From contig NC_084702.1 of assembly GCF_028389875.1 (NCBI RefSeq), positions 55,276,053 to 55,340,052 on the forward strand: a stretch of 64,000 bases of DNA, in the 5' to 3' direction. This DNA comes from Rhea pennata (lineage: Eukaryota; Chordata; Aves; Rheiformes; Rheidae). The notes below the pieces were generated by a model, which was not told the origin of the DNA, did no database searches, and was given only the letters and a program-made list of their open reading frames with translations. Positions 34,236-47,900 of this stretch are shown here, in pieces; position 1 is the first letter of the stretch, and each line of letters starts with the position of its first letter. A program made the translations under genes and the position numbers.

Positions 34236-37200
34236 GGGATAATTCAATGTCTCTGCAGAAATAGGATTTCAGGAGTCATTTGAATGAGAGGGATTTTTCC
34301 ACGTAGGTAAAAAATGAATTCTATTTTGAATATATATTGTATTATATATTTGAATATGTAAGTATAAAAAATCAACACATCGCAATTTTGTGAAAAGACT
34401 GAGTACTCAAGTGTTCTCTTCTTCCTCCAGGGCAGTGTTTGAATATTAAATACAGTAGTAGAAATGTTCACGTAGACTTAATGATTTATCATGAAATTTA
34501 TCTGGTCTTCTCAGTTGATTCATAAATCAGGCTCTTCTGCCAATATTTTATCATATGTAACCCAGTAGTAGTCATCTTTTTTCTCAATCTAAAACTGTTG
34601 CTGTTATTCAGGAGAAGTTCCTGTCGTCTCCTCTGTGAATAGTTCCTTTATGGGGCTGTTTCAGAAGGAAAGGCTCACTGTTGTTTTATTCCGAGTAACA
34701 CGTTAAACAAGAATTTGTACCAGGATATAGGGAGGATAGGTTATGACTAATATAGTGACTCAGAAGATCCAGTTCCAATTTTCAGCTTTGCTACCGGCTC
34801 TCTGCATGGTGTAATGTCGGTCAGTCAACATCTGTATGTTTTGATTTTTAGCTTATAGAAGAGGGGGATGCTGTAATCTTCAGGCAGGTACATGCTTTTT
34901 CTATGCCTACTACAAGTAAGTCTTTTAGGTGCTAACGTACTATCTAGCACAGCAAGTAATGGTTTTATTACAGTGAATGTTTGTGCCCAAGTATTAAATC
35001 TACAGAAGTCTTCATTTGTACTAGCTAACTTCATTTGCACCCTGTTAACTAGTTGAGCTGTATGAATTATCTTACAAGTTCAGCATCATTAAATAGATAC
35101 TGAAAACTGTCAATAAACAGGTACTTCTTAGTGGAAGCTGCTTCTGTGAATATCAGAATTATATCTAATGACTTTGGTATCAAAAATGTATTTCTTATTC
35201 TTACCTACTGTAGAGTTTATTCAACCTTGCACATTAGCACATAATTATGTGATCAAATTTTGCTTGCACGATCATTTACATACTAGTTATAGTATCAATG
35301 AAGAAAGAAAAGCACCTTGATTCTGGGAGATAAGGCTGAATGAACAGAGATGGCAGCTTGGGAGAGTATCTGTTATCTATATGCCGAATAAATTTGGCAT
35401 AAAAATAGTGATTGATCAGTAAACATGAAGCTATGCCATGACAATTTTCTGCTGCTTTTTAGTACATTGCTACACTCTAGGGGAGACAGCAAGAAGATTC
35501 TCCAGTTACCCATCTCAGATTCAAAACTGAAATTGTGGAATTGGTTTATGGACAACTAATACTGGGAGGGGAGTAGAACTAATTCTAGATCCTTGTTTGA
35601 GCTTAAGACCTTCACGTACACACTTGGAAGGAGGAAAGAAGCATTTTTGTGCAGAAGTGAGTTTTGTAGGAGGAAAAAATTTCGTGAAGAGCTTGTGAAT
35701 TTGAAAAACCTAGGAAAATTTCCAGATGATAAGCCCTTTCCCCAACCCCTGTTCTCAAGAAAGATAATTCTAGCTGTGCGTGAATATGGACAGTAATTAA
35801 CAGCAGTGTCATTAGACGAACAATGCATCCTCTCACTCTGATTGTTAGTTATAGCACTTCTGCGGACAGACCAGACTGAGTGGTGATGGAGTGTCATGGA
35901 TTGTGTCAGAGTATATGTTTGAATGCATATATAAAACCAAAAATCTCTAGGTCCACTTCTTTACGTTTTACTGACAAAATAGCACAAGTACACACTCCTT
36001 AATGTATTTGTTGTGTATGAGAAGTATGTGAATGTTGTGGAGTACTTGTGAGAAATGGAAAACAAAAAGAACCTGGAATAAGGATTTCACAGGTTTTGCT
36101 CTGGCATAATGGCTTCGCTATATGTAAAATATGAAGTAATAATTTCTAAAAACTGCTACAAAAAATCTTCATTAAAAAAAAAAGTCTCTCAAAACTGTCA
36201 TTAAAGGAATATTGGAGGTGAGACAGAAGTCTGAAAAAGGTATCAAACGGACTTAAGTTTGTTTTAGTGATTTTTTTACATATGTGTTAGTTTTCTTTTT
36301 GTCTTTAAGTAATGCATAAGCTGAGTTTTATATTTCTGAGTTTTCTATAATCTAGAGCTCCATTTTAATTTTAGATGAAATGAAAATGCTACTTTAAGAA
36401 TGTTAACACAGGAATGCATAAAGAATCTGTTTTGACAACCTAAGGAACAGGCTTCTTTTTCTATGAGTCACTTTTCTAGAGTTGTTTTTGTATATTAAAA
36501 CCCAAATCTATTTTTAAAAGTTTAAAAAATGTAACCCTTTTTGGAGACTTCTTATTTTCTCTGCAGAGAAGCACAAAATGGCTGTGGCTTTAACAAACTG
36601 AAGAAATACGATAGCCATGATTGGAGTGACATTTTTTTGGAGAAGATTTAAGAATTTGTCTCAGATTGTTGAAATGAGAGCTATATTAAAAGGCATTTGG
36701 GTACATTTCTCTTATTCACTTGTTAGAAAGAACAACTAATGTGTGGTGAAGTAATCAAGACTAATGCAAGCTGTTTCATTATAAATTTAATAGATAACGG
36801 TTTATTTTACCTCTTGCTCTGAATACTATTAGAAGGAAGTACACGTGTGTTCTTGCAGTTGCTAACTGACAGTCTTGCTTTGTTTACCCCCACGTTACAG
36901 ATTTTTACGAGAAATAATCATCAAAATGAAAGATTATATCTAAAAACTTGGCTATAAAGTTACAAATCTCCAGATTTTGAAATGTAGTATTTATCATACC
37001 TTTATTTTCAGCTTGATACTTTTTTTTGTTGTTTGTTTATTTCCTCTAGGGTCTTTTAATTGGGTCCAGAGCAAGGATCTGCACATAAAAGAATGTTCTT
37101 TACCAAATTAGATCTGATCTCCATGCAATATGTCTTCTGGTGCTTTAGCAGCCGTGGCTGAGCTTTTTGACACACATATGTAGCTCTGATAGAATCTGTA

Positions 37201-40200
37201 AATCCCAAAACACACTTTAATTTGGTTGCTGTGTTTGTTGAAATGGAGCAGTTTGAACATTGTTAATGGAAACTTGCTGACTTATGAGTACTGTGCTGGA
37301 ATCTCAATGTTTTTGAAGGGTATTAAGATACGACAGATATAAAAACAGTATGTTATCTATCAGGTGCTTTCACGTGGGCTGATATAGCACTTAGCTTATA
37401 GGGATTATTGCATGACAAATAATGAGAGCAATGATAACAGTAGTACATAACACAGTAGAGGTTATTTTAAAATGCTTGTGCTACTGGATTTTTACAGTGC
37501 ACGAGATATTCTGCTTAGAAACCGATACTACTTTTTAAAGCAACACGAACACTTGACATGCCTACTTACCTTCTAGTGGCCTCTGAGTGGGATGTACCCG
37601 TACTTTCTTGCTGCTCTAGGTGATCAGAAATCAAAACTTAATGTTCTTGTCTTAATGGTAGTAAGGTAAATGTAATTCTTAGTGTTTTATAGACATGAGT
37701 CTAAATAGGGCCACGATTTAAAAAAAAAGGTGGGGGGGGGGGGAAGGAAAGGAAGAATTAAATTCTTCAGGCACCTTCAAAGGGTCACTAGTGGTTTATT
37801 TTTATAGCTTGACAGTTTTGACTTTGTCATTTGTTTTACAGTACGTGAAGTAGCCATAGCTCTGTGGTACAAGGGTGTGGGATTGTTCTCCAGAAGGAGA
37901 ATGTAGGGAGTAGGGTCTAAAGATCTCATGTTTTGTTAACTTTGAAGTGATCTGTGAAAGAGAAATGTGAAACATATTTTATACTGCTACTTTATACTTT
38001 GTAGCAATTTGCAAGGCTTATGCAACCTGTAGCCTGGTCCTACTTAATGATCCTTGGGGGCTTGTGATGACAGCACTGGAGCCCTGAGTTAAGGCTGTAT
38101 GAGTCCGGCAGTCTGGTCACAGAACAGAATCAAAGCCTCAGTCCTGTTTTCACATACTGTGCTCCTTTCTCCCGCAGTTATACTCCTTGTTTACATGGAA
38201 GAGGAGAAAGTCAAACTGTGAGTTGGAAGCCAGGTTACTCCTAGGATCCAGAAATATCTTTTGTGTGTGTGTGTGTGTCTAGGAAAATGCTGATGATGCA
38301 CAGTAGATGCTAGGACAGTCCAATAGTAGTCACAGAGGATGTGGAGGGAGAGTATTTTAGCTGCTGAAAGGTCACCTTGTCAACCAGCAGAAATGTCTTT
38401 ATGCTGAAATTTATGTAATGGTTTCCCTTATCTAATTTCTTCAGTGTGTACAGAGTGAAAAAGTTTGATAGCTGGCAAATTTTCTGTTAAAATGCAGTTA
38501 GGCTGGTCTCTAATGCTTTTATTTTCCAGTAGTATATTTTCTTCTTCTGATCTTTCTAACATTGACCTGTCTTGATAGTTGGGGAAACTATTTTATAAAA
38601 TGCTAAAATCTGTAATGTTGAAAGAAAATGGATACGTAAGATTCCCACAATTGACATCCAAGAAATAAAATATTGGGAGAGGAAGAGAAAGGTGTTGGAG
38701 GGATTATTGAAATACGTTGCATCTTTTGATAAAACACAGCTGTAGTTGTGGATGCTCATGTTGATAAACTTGACCTGGCCAGGAGACCAGAAATAGTATT
38801 TACCACATAGTCAAATGGGAAACTAGAGATTTTGAAAATTATTAGGTAAATTATTATGTTTTAAAGGTTGTGTATTCTTTGTTGCACGTTTACTTCTGCT
38901 TGCCTGAAACCTATGCTGCAAGTCAAGTCTCTGCAGTTTGCAGCACATCACAACAAATGCTTCCATTACATTTCCTGCTAAATTGAATCAAACTGGAAGC
39001 TGAAAAGGTTTTTTTTCTGTCTGTTGATGAATTCAGCTTCTGCGGAAATTGTGTGGGCTTGATCTTTGTGGGCAGTGCGTGAAATTGGACCTGTTTGTCT
39101 GTGAGATGCCAGTCCTGCCGGTTTCTGTGTCAGGGGCACAGCTGTCAGAGGAGCAGATCAAGTTCTGCTCTGTGAAGTGATGTGTATCCACAATGTCAGG
39201 GAACTGAACCTGGAGCCTGTACTCGGTGTACAGAGAAACTGCTCATTAGGGGCTTAGAGCACTTGTCTCCATTGCATCTGCCAGAGCCTGGAGAACCTGC
39301 TGCATTGTGAATTCAGCAGTCCTCTCCTGTGCAGAGGAGGTGAGTGGTAGGGTAGCAGGCGATGATATCTCGTTCAATTCTTTAGTCTGAAATGGAGATT
39401 GCAGAACAGCTGCTCAGTTGCCTAAGCTGAGTATTTCCTCTCCATGTGTATCCTTTTCTTCCTCTTGCCCCTCCCAGTCACTTCCAGCGGCTAAGCACTG
39501 GATGGAAGAAAGACGTGAATCGTTTGTGTAAAACCTTTTCTTAACAACTGGCACTCTAAGAGTGACAGTTCTGAAAAGCAGAATTGTTTACTTAGTCTTG
39601 TATGTTGGTATTCATGGGAAGCAAAAGCAGGATCAGTTTGCTATCCCTTTGCATCTAGAAAACATGGTTACAAGGGAGTTTGTCAGGGGAGTGCATAAAG
39701 GAAATAGTGAGCATATTTCGAAGTGATCATAGCTGGTGTTCAACATCTAATGTCTTCTGAGTGCTATATGAAAAAATATTGATCATTTCAGATGACCTAA
39801 ATGCTCGTTTTATTTGTCCATTCAGGGTCAGTAGTGAGCTAGGTGCTTCATATTTCAGAATAGAGAGCTGAACCCCCAGAGGAGCAACATAAAGGAAGGC
39901 TGAGGGACCTGAGGTTAAGATGGCATAATATCTCTAGTGAATTGTTTTTTTATTGTCCAATATAAAAGGATTTTATTGTCCTGATAGTACAATGATAATG
40001 CAGGCCCTTCCTCTGGGAGTTATACTTTCTCATGCACACTTGCAGTAGAATAGGAAGACTGCAGGGATGCCTACTGCCTTCATCCTTTCTTTGAGACAGA
40101 TATTTGCATATGCCTCTTGAGGCTGTGGGGATCAAGATAGTCATTTAACAGAAATAATCAAAAATAAGTCTTGTTCTGTTGGCATGGCATAATGATTTGA

Positions 40201-41952
40201 GTTCATATTTTGCAGAAGACATGATGGAGCTTAATCTGGATATCTTTCTTTAAAGAGGGAAAGCCATTGCTGTTGGAAGGATTTTTCTATAGCAAAATAG
40301 AGCAATGGTGTAAAACAGCTGGCTGGCATGTAGCAACAGAAGAGCAGTTGTGTTATGTCTTTCATTTCAGCCTACCATTAAATTATGCCCATGCCCTTTA
40401 TGTTTGTAATCTGTGTGTGATGGTAATTGTGAGCTGGTGACAGGTCCAGAGTAGAAGTTTATGTGTTTCATCCGTTCTGTAATGTGACGCTTCTGAAAAG
40501 CTCCACCTTGCAATTTTCCTTGTGGACTTAATGTTATAGCTTTAGTTTCTCTTGTAACCAGGTTTTCTTCTGCAAACAGGAGTGTGCTTCAAATGCTGCT
40601 GCTGTCAAGGTTATATTCAGGATTCTGTAACTACAGAGCTTTGTCTCTGTCAGTTAGAGTGAGACACCTCGGAGTCAGCCGAAGACTTCTTCCTCCATGT
40701 GCTGAAAATATGAAACCCCTCTGTCTGAGTCTAGCTGCTGACTACACTGATTGGATTAGTGTTTGCCTGATACTCTTTTCTTACAATATGAAAATTTGTT
40801 TTTGGCTGAATGTTTGTGGCCAATGATTTTTTTTAAAAGGGTTTCGTCTTTTGTGTTAAAATTGTACTGAAGTCAAACCACAAGAATGTAGCTATTTGTG
40901 AATGCTGATGAATTGACAGGCCTTTATTAATGCCATGAGACATTTATTAACAATCTGTGTGTTTTAAAAGGAGTGTTTATTAGGGGTGAGGGGTGTTCAT
41001 TTTTGGTTTTTATGGAAGCTGTGCATATGATTTTCCCAGTTTGTAGGAAGGGAACTTTTCAAATCCTATCTGACTCATGGACAGGTTATACCTATGCATT
41101 AACAAGCTATGTGCTGCACAACCATGTTGTTCTTGGAAACTTTTCAACAGTAAAAACAAGGCCACATCTGAGCTGAGACAGCCTCTTAAGACAGACTCCT
41201 TTTTGTAGCCTCTTTTAGTAAATGGAAGATGATTAGTGCACAGTTGTTGAACCCACCTTGCCATTCTAAAGATGTGAAGTTACTTCTGGTATGCTTTTTC
41301 TCATTTGTCAGGAATGTTATATTTAGGATATGAATTTTGAGGATGTAGTGAGTTTGAAATACAGTATTAGAAACCAGTGCTATAATGATTGTAATAAAAG
41401 TAACTCCACTGATTTTTTTCCTACCAGTAGCTTGCTGTTTAGGTATCTAAGGCAACCTGCCTTGGAGGTACCTTCTGTGAAGTTACTAAAACATTACTAA
41501 AAAACTGATACCAGATGCTTGGGATGTTGATGTGAGTACAAGGTTGCTACAGCTACATCTCTAAGTCAAATTTAAAGTTCTTTCCTTTGCCTCTAGAGAT
41601 AAGAAAGGCTACATACAATTCACAGTACTTCATTTGCTGCAGCTGCAAATGTCTCAGTGGCTTGGGCTCAGCTGTCTGCTGACCTATTTTGTTTACTGTG
41701 TCTATTGTGTGAAAAGCACACAGCATGTTAGCTAAAACCAGCCACCCCTCCTCCAGCATTATACAGGCATCATTATACCAGCATTTCCTCATTTGGGGGA
41801 AATTTAGATCAACTGGATATCTAAGTTTAGTATCCTTTATTTCCTTAATCCTGGAAGATGTTAGCTTAGTTTACAACCTTGAAGGGGATATAGTAATATT
41901 AATACCTCCTGATTCGGAGTGTAATAACTTCACTCGTTTATTCTGTTTCTAG

Positions 41953-41961
41953 ATGCCGTGA
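41953..41961 (+). other. ARHGEF28: Minimal upstream ORF of ARHGEF28 (Met-Pro-stop)
   Basis: The exon opens directly with ATG CCG TGA. Two bases then separate the stop from the main ATG at 41964. Because the upstream ATG occupies the first three exon bases, its -3 to -1 context comes from whichever exon is spliced upstream. Confidence 0.6.
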
Positions 41962-41996
41962 CAATGGAGTTGAGCTGCACTGAAGTACCTCTTTAT
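41953..41996 (+). CDS. ARHGEF28: ARHGEF28 first coding exon
   Basis: This 44-base exon has 11 bases of leader and 11 codons, MELSCTEVPLY, ending TAT/GTAAGT in phase 0. The acceptor is GTTTCTAG. Confidence 0.9.
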
Positions 41997-44900
41997 GTAA
42001 GTTCTACAACATTAGGCTTCTGCCCTGAGAGTCGCTTTCTTTTGGATAACAGCTCATTCAGAAGCAGAATGAATGAAACCAAAAACCATTCTCTGGTTGT
42101 CTGAGACTTCAGACTGCTGAATGTGACTGTGTAATGCAGGCATGTGTGGGGATGATGTTTTCAGTACTGTGATTCACTTCTCTGAAGTAAGTTTAAAACT
42201 GTTTTCCATTTATGATAATTATTCTCTTCTTCAATACTCTCAATTTCAGTTTTCAAAAATAGAGATACAGTCTGTGAAGAGGCAACACTCACTTTCTAGT
42301 TTTCCATGGTTTACAGCTGTGTTTTTTTCTATAAAATTCAAAATTACCATTCTTGCCACTTCCTTAAAGCATAAATTCTTATCTAATCTCAAAAAATGAG
42401 TAGGTTGAAATTTGTTAATCAAATGGAGTTTTTCTGTGAAACTTGCAGTGATTGGATAAAATAGTTGAACTCAGAAGAGTTCAAAAACTGTTGTTAACAG
42501 AAGTCAGAATGTGCATGGTAAAATTTAGTTACTGGGTCCTTTAATTGATATGTGAGTATGAGAATTAAAACTTTGGCAGTCCAGTCATTATTATTAACAA
42601 TAAAACATGGTTGTCTTCTCTAGGCTGCTCTGCCTTGGTTTTCAGCTAGAGTGGTAGCAGGGATATGTGAATGTTGGTGTCTGTGAGGATGGTGGGCGGG
42701 GGCCAAAAGGGTAGTGAAATGCAAAAGAAGACAAAACTATTAACTACTTATTGTGATTAAATGAGGATGGAGAGGGAGGAGTGTAAATCATCTGTACCCT
42801 GGAGGCTTGAAAGAACATAGAATTACTAACCCATCAGCAAGAGTTTTTGTTGTATTTGTCATCTTGGCAGTGGGAACCTTAGGCTGGAAAAAATTATGTG
42901 CAGTATCTTTAATGGCAAAAAAGGCAGAAGGAGATTAGTGAGGCCTGTTTATGTGATGTCAGTTGTATGTGAGGTCTTAAAAGTAAGTTTTTGAAGGAAA
43001 GAATAATCAAAGACATGGCAGTAATAGATAAAATTCAACGTGTTTTTATCATAGGTGGCTCTATTAGCCTAACCCAATACCTTCCAATGGTAGATAACTG
43101 ACCATTTATCTAAGAGCAGTGGAATGGGCTTAATCTGTCTAGTTGCAAGTGAAACATTTGATCTCGTATCTCACAGGAAATTCTTACATAAGATAGAGAA
43201 GATGGAGATTAGTATTGTAACTGTAAGACAAATAAGGAATTAGATAAATGGAGTAGAGAAAGAGATATTACAAGTGATACTCCTGAAGGATCAGACTTGA
43301 GGCCAGTTCTGCTTAATATTTGATTATAACCCTGATGTGAGAGCCAGGTGTATGCTCATGAAATATGTATATATTTGTAGATATCATAATATTGGTAGGT
43401 ATTAGTTAGTACTGAGCAGAATTCAGTTATCACAGGGGCAGACTGAATTTTCTTACATTTTGTTTACTCCAGTTAATAAGATCATGATACATTTGGAGAC
43501 TAATAAATAATAAACACACTATAAACTAGGCATTCATTAGATGGAAGAGAAGAGGACTCAGGGTGTATTAGACAGCAGTAGGATGACTGAGGTGAAAATA
43601 TGATTTTAGCTGGGAACATGTATGCTAAGCTTTGCACTAGTGAAAGAGTGTATCAGAACTGAGCTTTAGTAAGTTGCTGGTTGTCATCCGCAGCCTCACA
43701 CCAGTCACAGTGGGCAAATCCCAGACGAATCTCTTAGCTTGCAAGAAACCTGAGGAGTGTTTTGCAGTTATACAGTCAACAATTTATTTCCTTGTGAGGG
43801 AATAGGGTGAAGTGGTGAGGTGGCAGCTTTCTGGGAGGCTTGTAGAGATTCTCTGAAGCCATAATGGTGAAATGTAAACTTCCAAAGATGCAGCAGGAAC
43901 ATCTGCCATGGCTGGCAGCTTGGGTAAGCCCCAGAAGCTGTCACTCAAGTCATTTCTGATCAGTCTCCTACATTTTGCATGGGAGAGTGTGGGGGAGATG
44001 TGTGACTGTGAGAAGAAGGGTGTGCAAGTCTTTCAGGGCTTTTGCAGGGAAGTGCCTGTGAGAAAGATGAAAAGTTGTCCCTCAGCCTTCATCTAAAACT
44101 TGAGTATTTGGCAGACGTTATAATGAGCATCTGGGACTGATCAGGTTATTCTGGTGTGGCCCACTTCTGTGCATAGTGGAAGACAGCAGCTGCAATTTCG
44201 CATCTTCAGAATCTTGCCAGTCACAATATTGTTCCTAGCCTGAGTACTTCTGAGCGTGCCTGGGAAGACTGAAGAGGTCTGTCTCTTTTGAAGGTATCCT
44301 TGAGTCAAGGCACTTCTTTTCTCTTACTTAGGTCCAATTACTTATTCAGTTTTGGAAACACCTTCCAGCAGCTCCACCTTTATTTACATGACATTGCTGG
44401 AGAACACAATCAAGTCAATATTTAAATTAGACATGAAAGTCCATTCTGATTGTGAAACTCTTTGGAGAGTTTACTTTAGACAGTTCTCTGGCTAGCTGAG
44501 CTCATCTAAAATTTAATGAATGTTCATTGGTAAGAAAGGATAGAGAAAGTATCTCTCAGGCTCTGAGAGAATATGACAAATATTTGCATTTGAATTGATT
44601 CAAGTATTTCCAGTCCCTTTCAAAATGGATAGTGGAACTACAGAGTAGAATGTAATGACAATTGTATACTGCTCCCATGCAACCGGACAAATGTCAGCAT
44701 CAAATTATAGCATGCTAATTTCCACAGAAATAAAATGGACGTTAGTCTTAAGTCTTTTGTATTCAATCTGTCAGAACAATCTTTCCATGAAAATGGTCAA
44801 AAGGTAGAAAATAGCCCTTCCCTCCAGCCTGTGTAAAAGCATAGGTTTATGTTCAAGAGAGAGATCTACCACACGCTAGGCCCAAAGTTAGGATACTTTT

Positions 44901-47900
44901 CATGCTGTTTTCAAGTGTTCTTTTCATCTCTATCAACTGGATTTTACACCCCTTGAAATTCCAAGAATGTCTGTATGATAGGTGTGTATTTCATGTAAAT
45001 TATCTGAGAATATCTGCAGCTCTGTGTTTATAATACACTTGCTAATATTTTTAAAGATTATATGCAAGATACTTTAATGATTTGATATATGTGAACAACC
45101 ATTATAAAGCTGGAAAATGTACACAGCACTGTCGCACTTTATCAGTACTGAATTTCTTCGCAAATCTATCTGGTCAACTGAGTGACCACTGTTTATTTTT
45201 TGTTACATAAAAACAAATATATTCAGAAAGCTTAAGGTCTTCGCTGGGTAATATGATTTTTGTGAAATATAATAAAAATATTTATGAAATTACTTAATCT
45301 CAAAAATGCATTATTTTAATACACTTTTCCTCATAGGTAGTTTTAGTGGCAGCAATACGATTGAAATCTAGTTATAACACACATAAATGTCATGGTTTAA
45401 AAAATAAATGGTAATGAAACAGAAAATTAAATATTTCAAGCACGTGTTTTTCAGTTAATTTGAGGAGTCTGTTTCCGGCTTCTAGACAGCAAAATACTGG
45501 TAACCACATCACGAAATTATTCCTTATAAGCCAGTCTAATTTTCAGGATTGACTAGCCACAGAGAAACTGATACATAAATAAATATACTAATATCATACA
45601 TATCGTTTCTTCTTTCAATACTAATGATATATTGTTTAAGTGAACTTGAACTTGAATTTAAATAGCTTTCTCCCTCTTCAAATATGTTTGTATTTTTTAA
45701 CTCGTACAAATGAAATTATATTTATCTGGCCCTTTCTGTAAGGGGAGCAGCAAGCTGAGTCTTTCAGTTTTGCAGTATAGTAAAAACAGTATGTGGAATG
45801 AGACCATACTGTCTTTAGGCAGCTGCTAGTATCATTGTAGACCCCCCCCCCCCCCCCAAAAAAAAAAAAGGAAAAAGAAAAAAAAAAGTTATGAAAAAGT
45901 TTTTTGAGATGAAAAGCAACGTATTTCAAAAAGCACTTTGAATATATTAAAAATTTAAATGTGATGGTTGTTCCTGCTATTGAAAGCAGTTGCTGGTGTG
46001 GAAAAACAAATCTCTCTTGTAGAAAAGTCCCTCCGTATTTAATGGTAAGAAATGTTAGTGATCATCAACATTGATCTTTGACATTGGCGAAGAAATATCC
46101 TGCTGCTGTGGGGCAACCAGACTGTGGAAGCAGTCAGCTTTCAGGAGGAGGAGATGAGTGATTTCAGGGAAGTCTGTAGATTATTCTTTACTGAGAGCCT
46201 GCCAAATGTTTCTCTTAGGAGTAGTGGAGAGAAGTATAGAGATGCTGAGTCCAAGAGGATATCCACAGCAATTCCATGTAGGCATCACAGGGTCCTATTC
46301 TTCCAGTGGGAATGTTGATTCTATCTTTCCAGAGGAATATTTAGATGTTAGTTCTCTGAGAAGAGGCAAGGGCATGGGCTCCAAGCTCTGAGGATCAAGA
46401 TCTACCAGAAAAGAAAAATTCTATTTGGCCTTTCCCTCCTTATGATGTTAACTCCCCTTTATTGTACGTTGCTTGCTAGTTCTCAAAATGCATTTTCCTA
46501 AGATACCAAATTGTCCTGCCTGTAACCATCTCTCTCACTGGAGTCAGCCAAAAATGCTTGAGATCAAAACTTACATTTAATTTCTCGTATACTGATATAC
46601 CCAGTCTGTCCCTTTTACTAACTCTCCTAGATGTTTGTGTGAGTTTGTTCTTGTTTGGGGTTGGGGTTTGTTTCCCATGCTAATACAGCTGCTTTGGTGA
46701 TGTGTAAGCCCCAAGGCGGTCAGAGTGCTTATATATTTGCTGTTTAGCATTAACGTATTGAAGTAGCCCTATAAACTGTGACAGGGCGGCGGGATTTCCT
46801 CTCGCTGGATCAGGGAGGGCTGAACTTGGCTCTCGCTGCAGGAGGGCGGGATGTAGCACCAAGCCGTTTGCAGCTGGAGACTGTCTGAGCGCCTTGAGAG
46901 TTTCCCACCTTGCAGTAGGTCAGCACTACTCTTTGGCTAGATCAGGCTATGGGACCAGCTCAGCTTTGGCAAAATGAGTTTTTGTTAATGTGTCAACAGC
47001 TGTTAGGACAGCACTCATTGAAGTATTATTTAAAAAGTTGAATTAGTAGTTTTAGCAGTCATCTTTGACCTGTAATTCTCCTGTGATTTTTTTATAATTT
47101 TACAACTTCAGTCCATTTTAAGTCTTCCCTCTTTCCTTTTGCTAAATAATAGTTCTTTATTACCCATTGAAGAGTCTTGGCAGATAAAGTTTATAGGAGA
47201 ATAAAGAAACAACTCATTAGAGATGGTCCAAAATTTTCATGACTCAAATTTTCTTGCAGAAAAGTTGATTTAGTTCTGAAAAATGTTGATGTACTGAAAG
47301 AATGATTACTAATGGGAAAATTTGAAATGGTATTTCGTATTTTTGCATTTAAAAAGTAGACTAGTTGTATTTCTGTGTTTTGGCTTAATGATGGTATTTA
47401 TAGCTTTCCAGAGACAAACTAAAAATTTAGTTATCCGTCTTTGTCTCTTACCTCTTTCTTTTAACTTCAAAATATGTTATCTGTTTGAAAAAGTGTATGG
47501 GGATATGTGCGTTAGAGCAAATATGCTTGCCTCCTCCTATTTCGTTTGTTTAAAAAATAGTTATTTTACAATAATAATGGTATTTTAAATTATAACAAAA
47601 GCATATGCAGTGTGCCAAAATTGTGAAGTTCTTTTAAAGGATTCTTTCCCCCCACTTTTCTTTTTTCTTTCCAGCACTTCTCTTCCTCTGTCTTTACAGA
47701 GTTTGCATGCTTATGCCTGTTCTTTGCTTGTCCTGCTATTTGTTTGTTTGAGTCAGTGATTCATTCTTGACAATGACATATAGGCTTAGTTCTCTCTGTT
47801 TTAGGAATCTATATTTTCCATTATTGTAATATTTTCAATGCCTAATGATCTTTATAATGCACTGTTCTTCACAGTGCTCTTTTTGTAGTCATGAAACGTT

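Larger units (their letters stand above)
33529..41952 (+). other. ARHGEF28: ARHGEF28 intron 1 (5' boundary inferred)
   Basis: The best donor-like site in the CpG island is GCGCG/GTAGGT at 33528/33529; GTAACG near 33456 is an alternative. The 3' end is the acceptor TTTCTAG at 41946-41952. The interval is AT-rich with no exon I can support. It contains a 27-T run at 34205-34231 and a G run near 37730. Confidence 0.45.
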
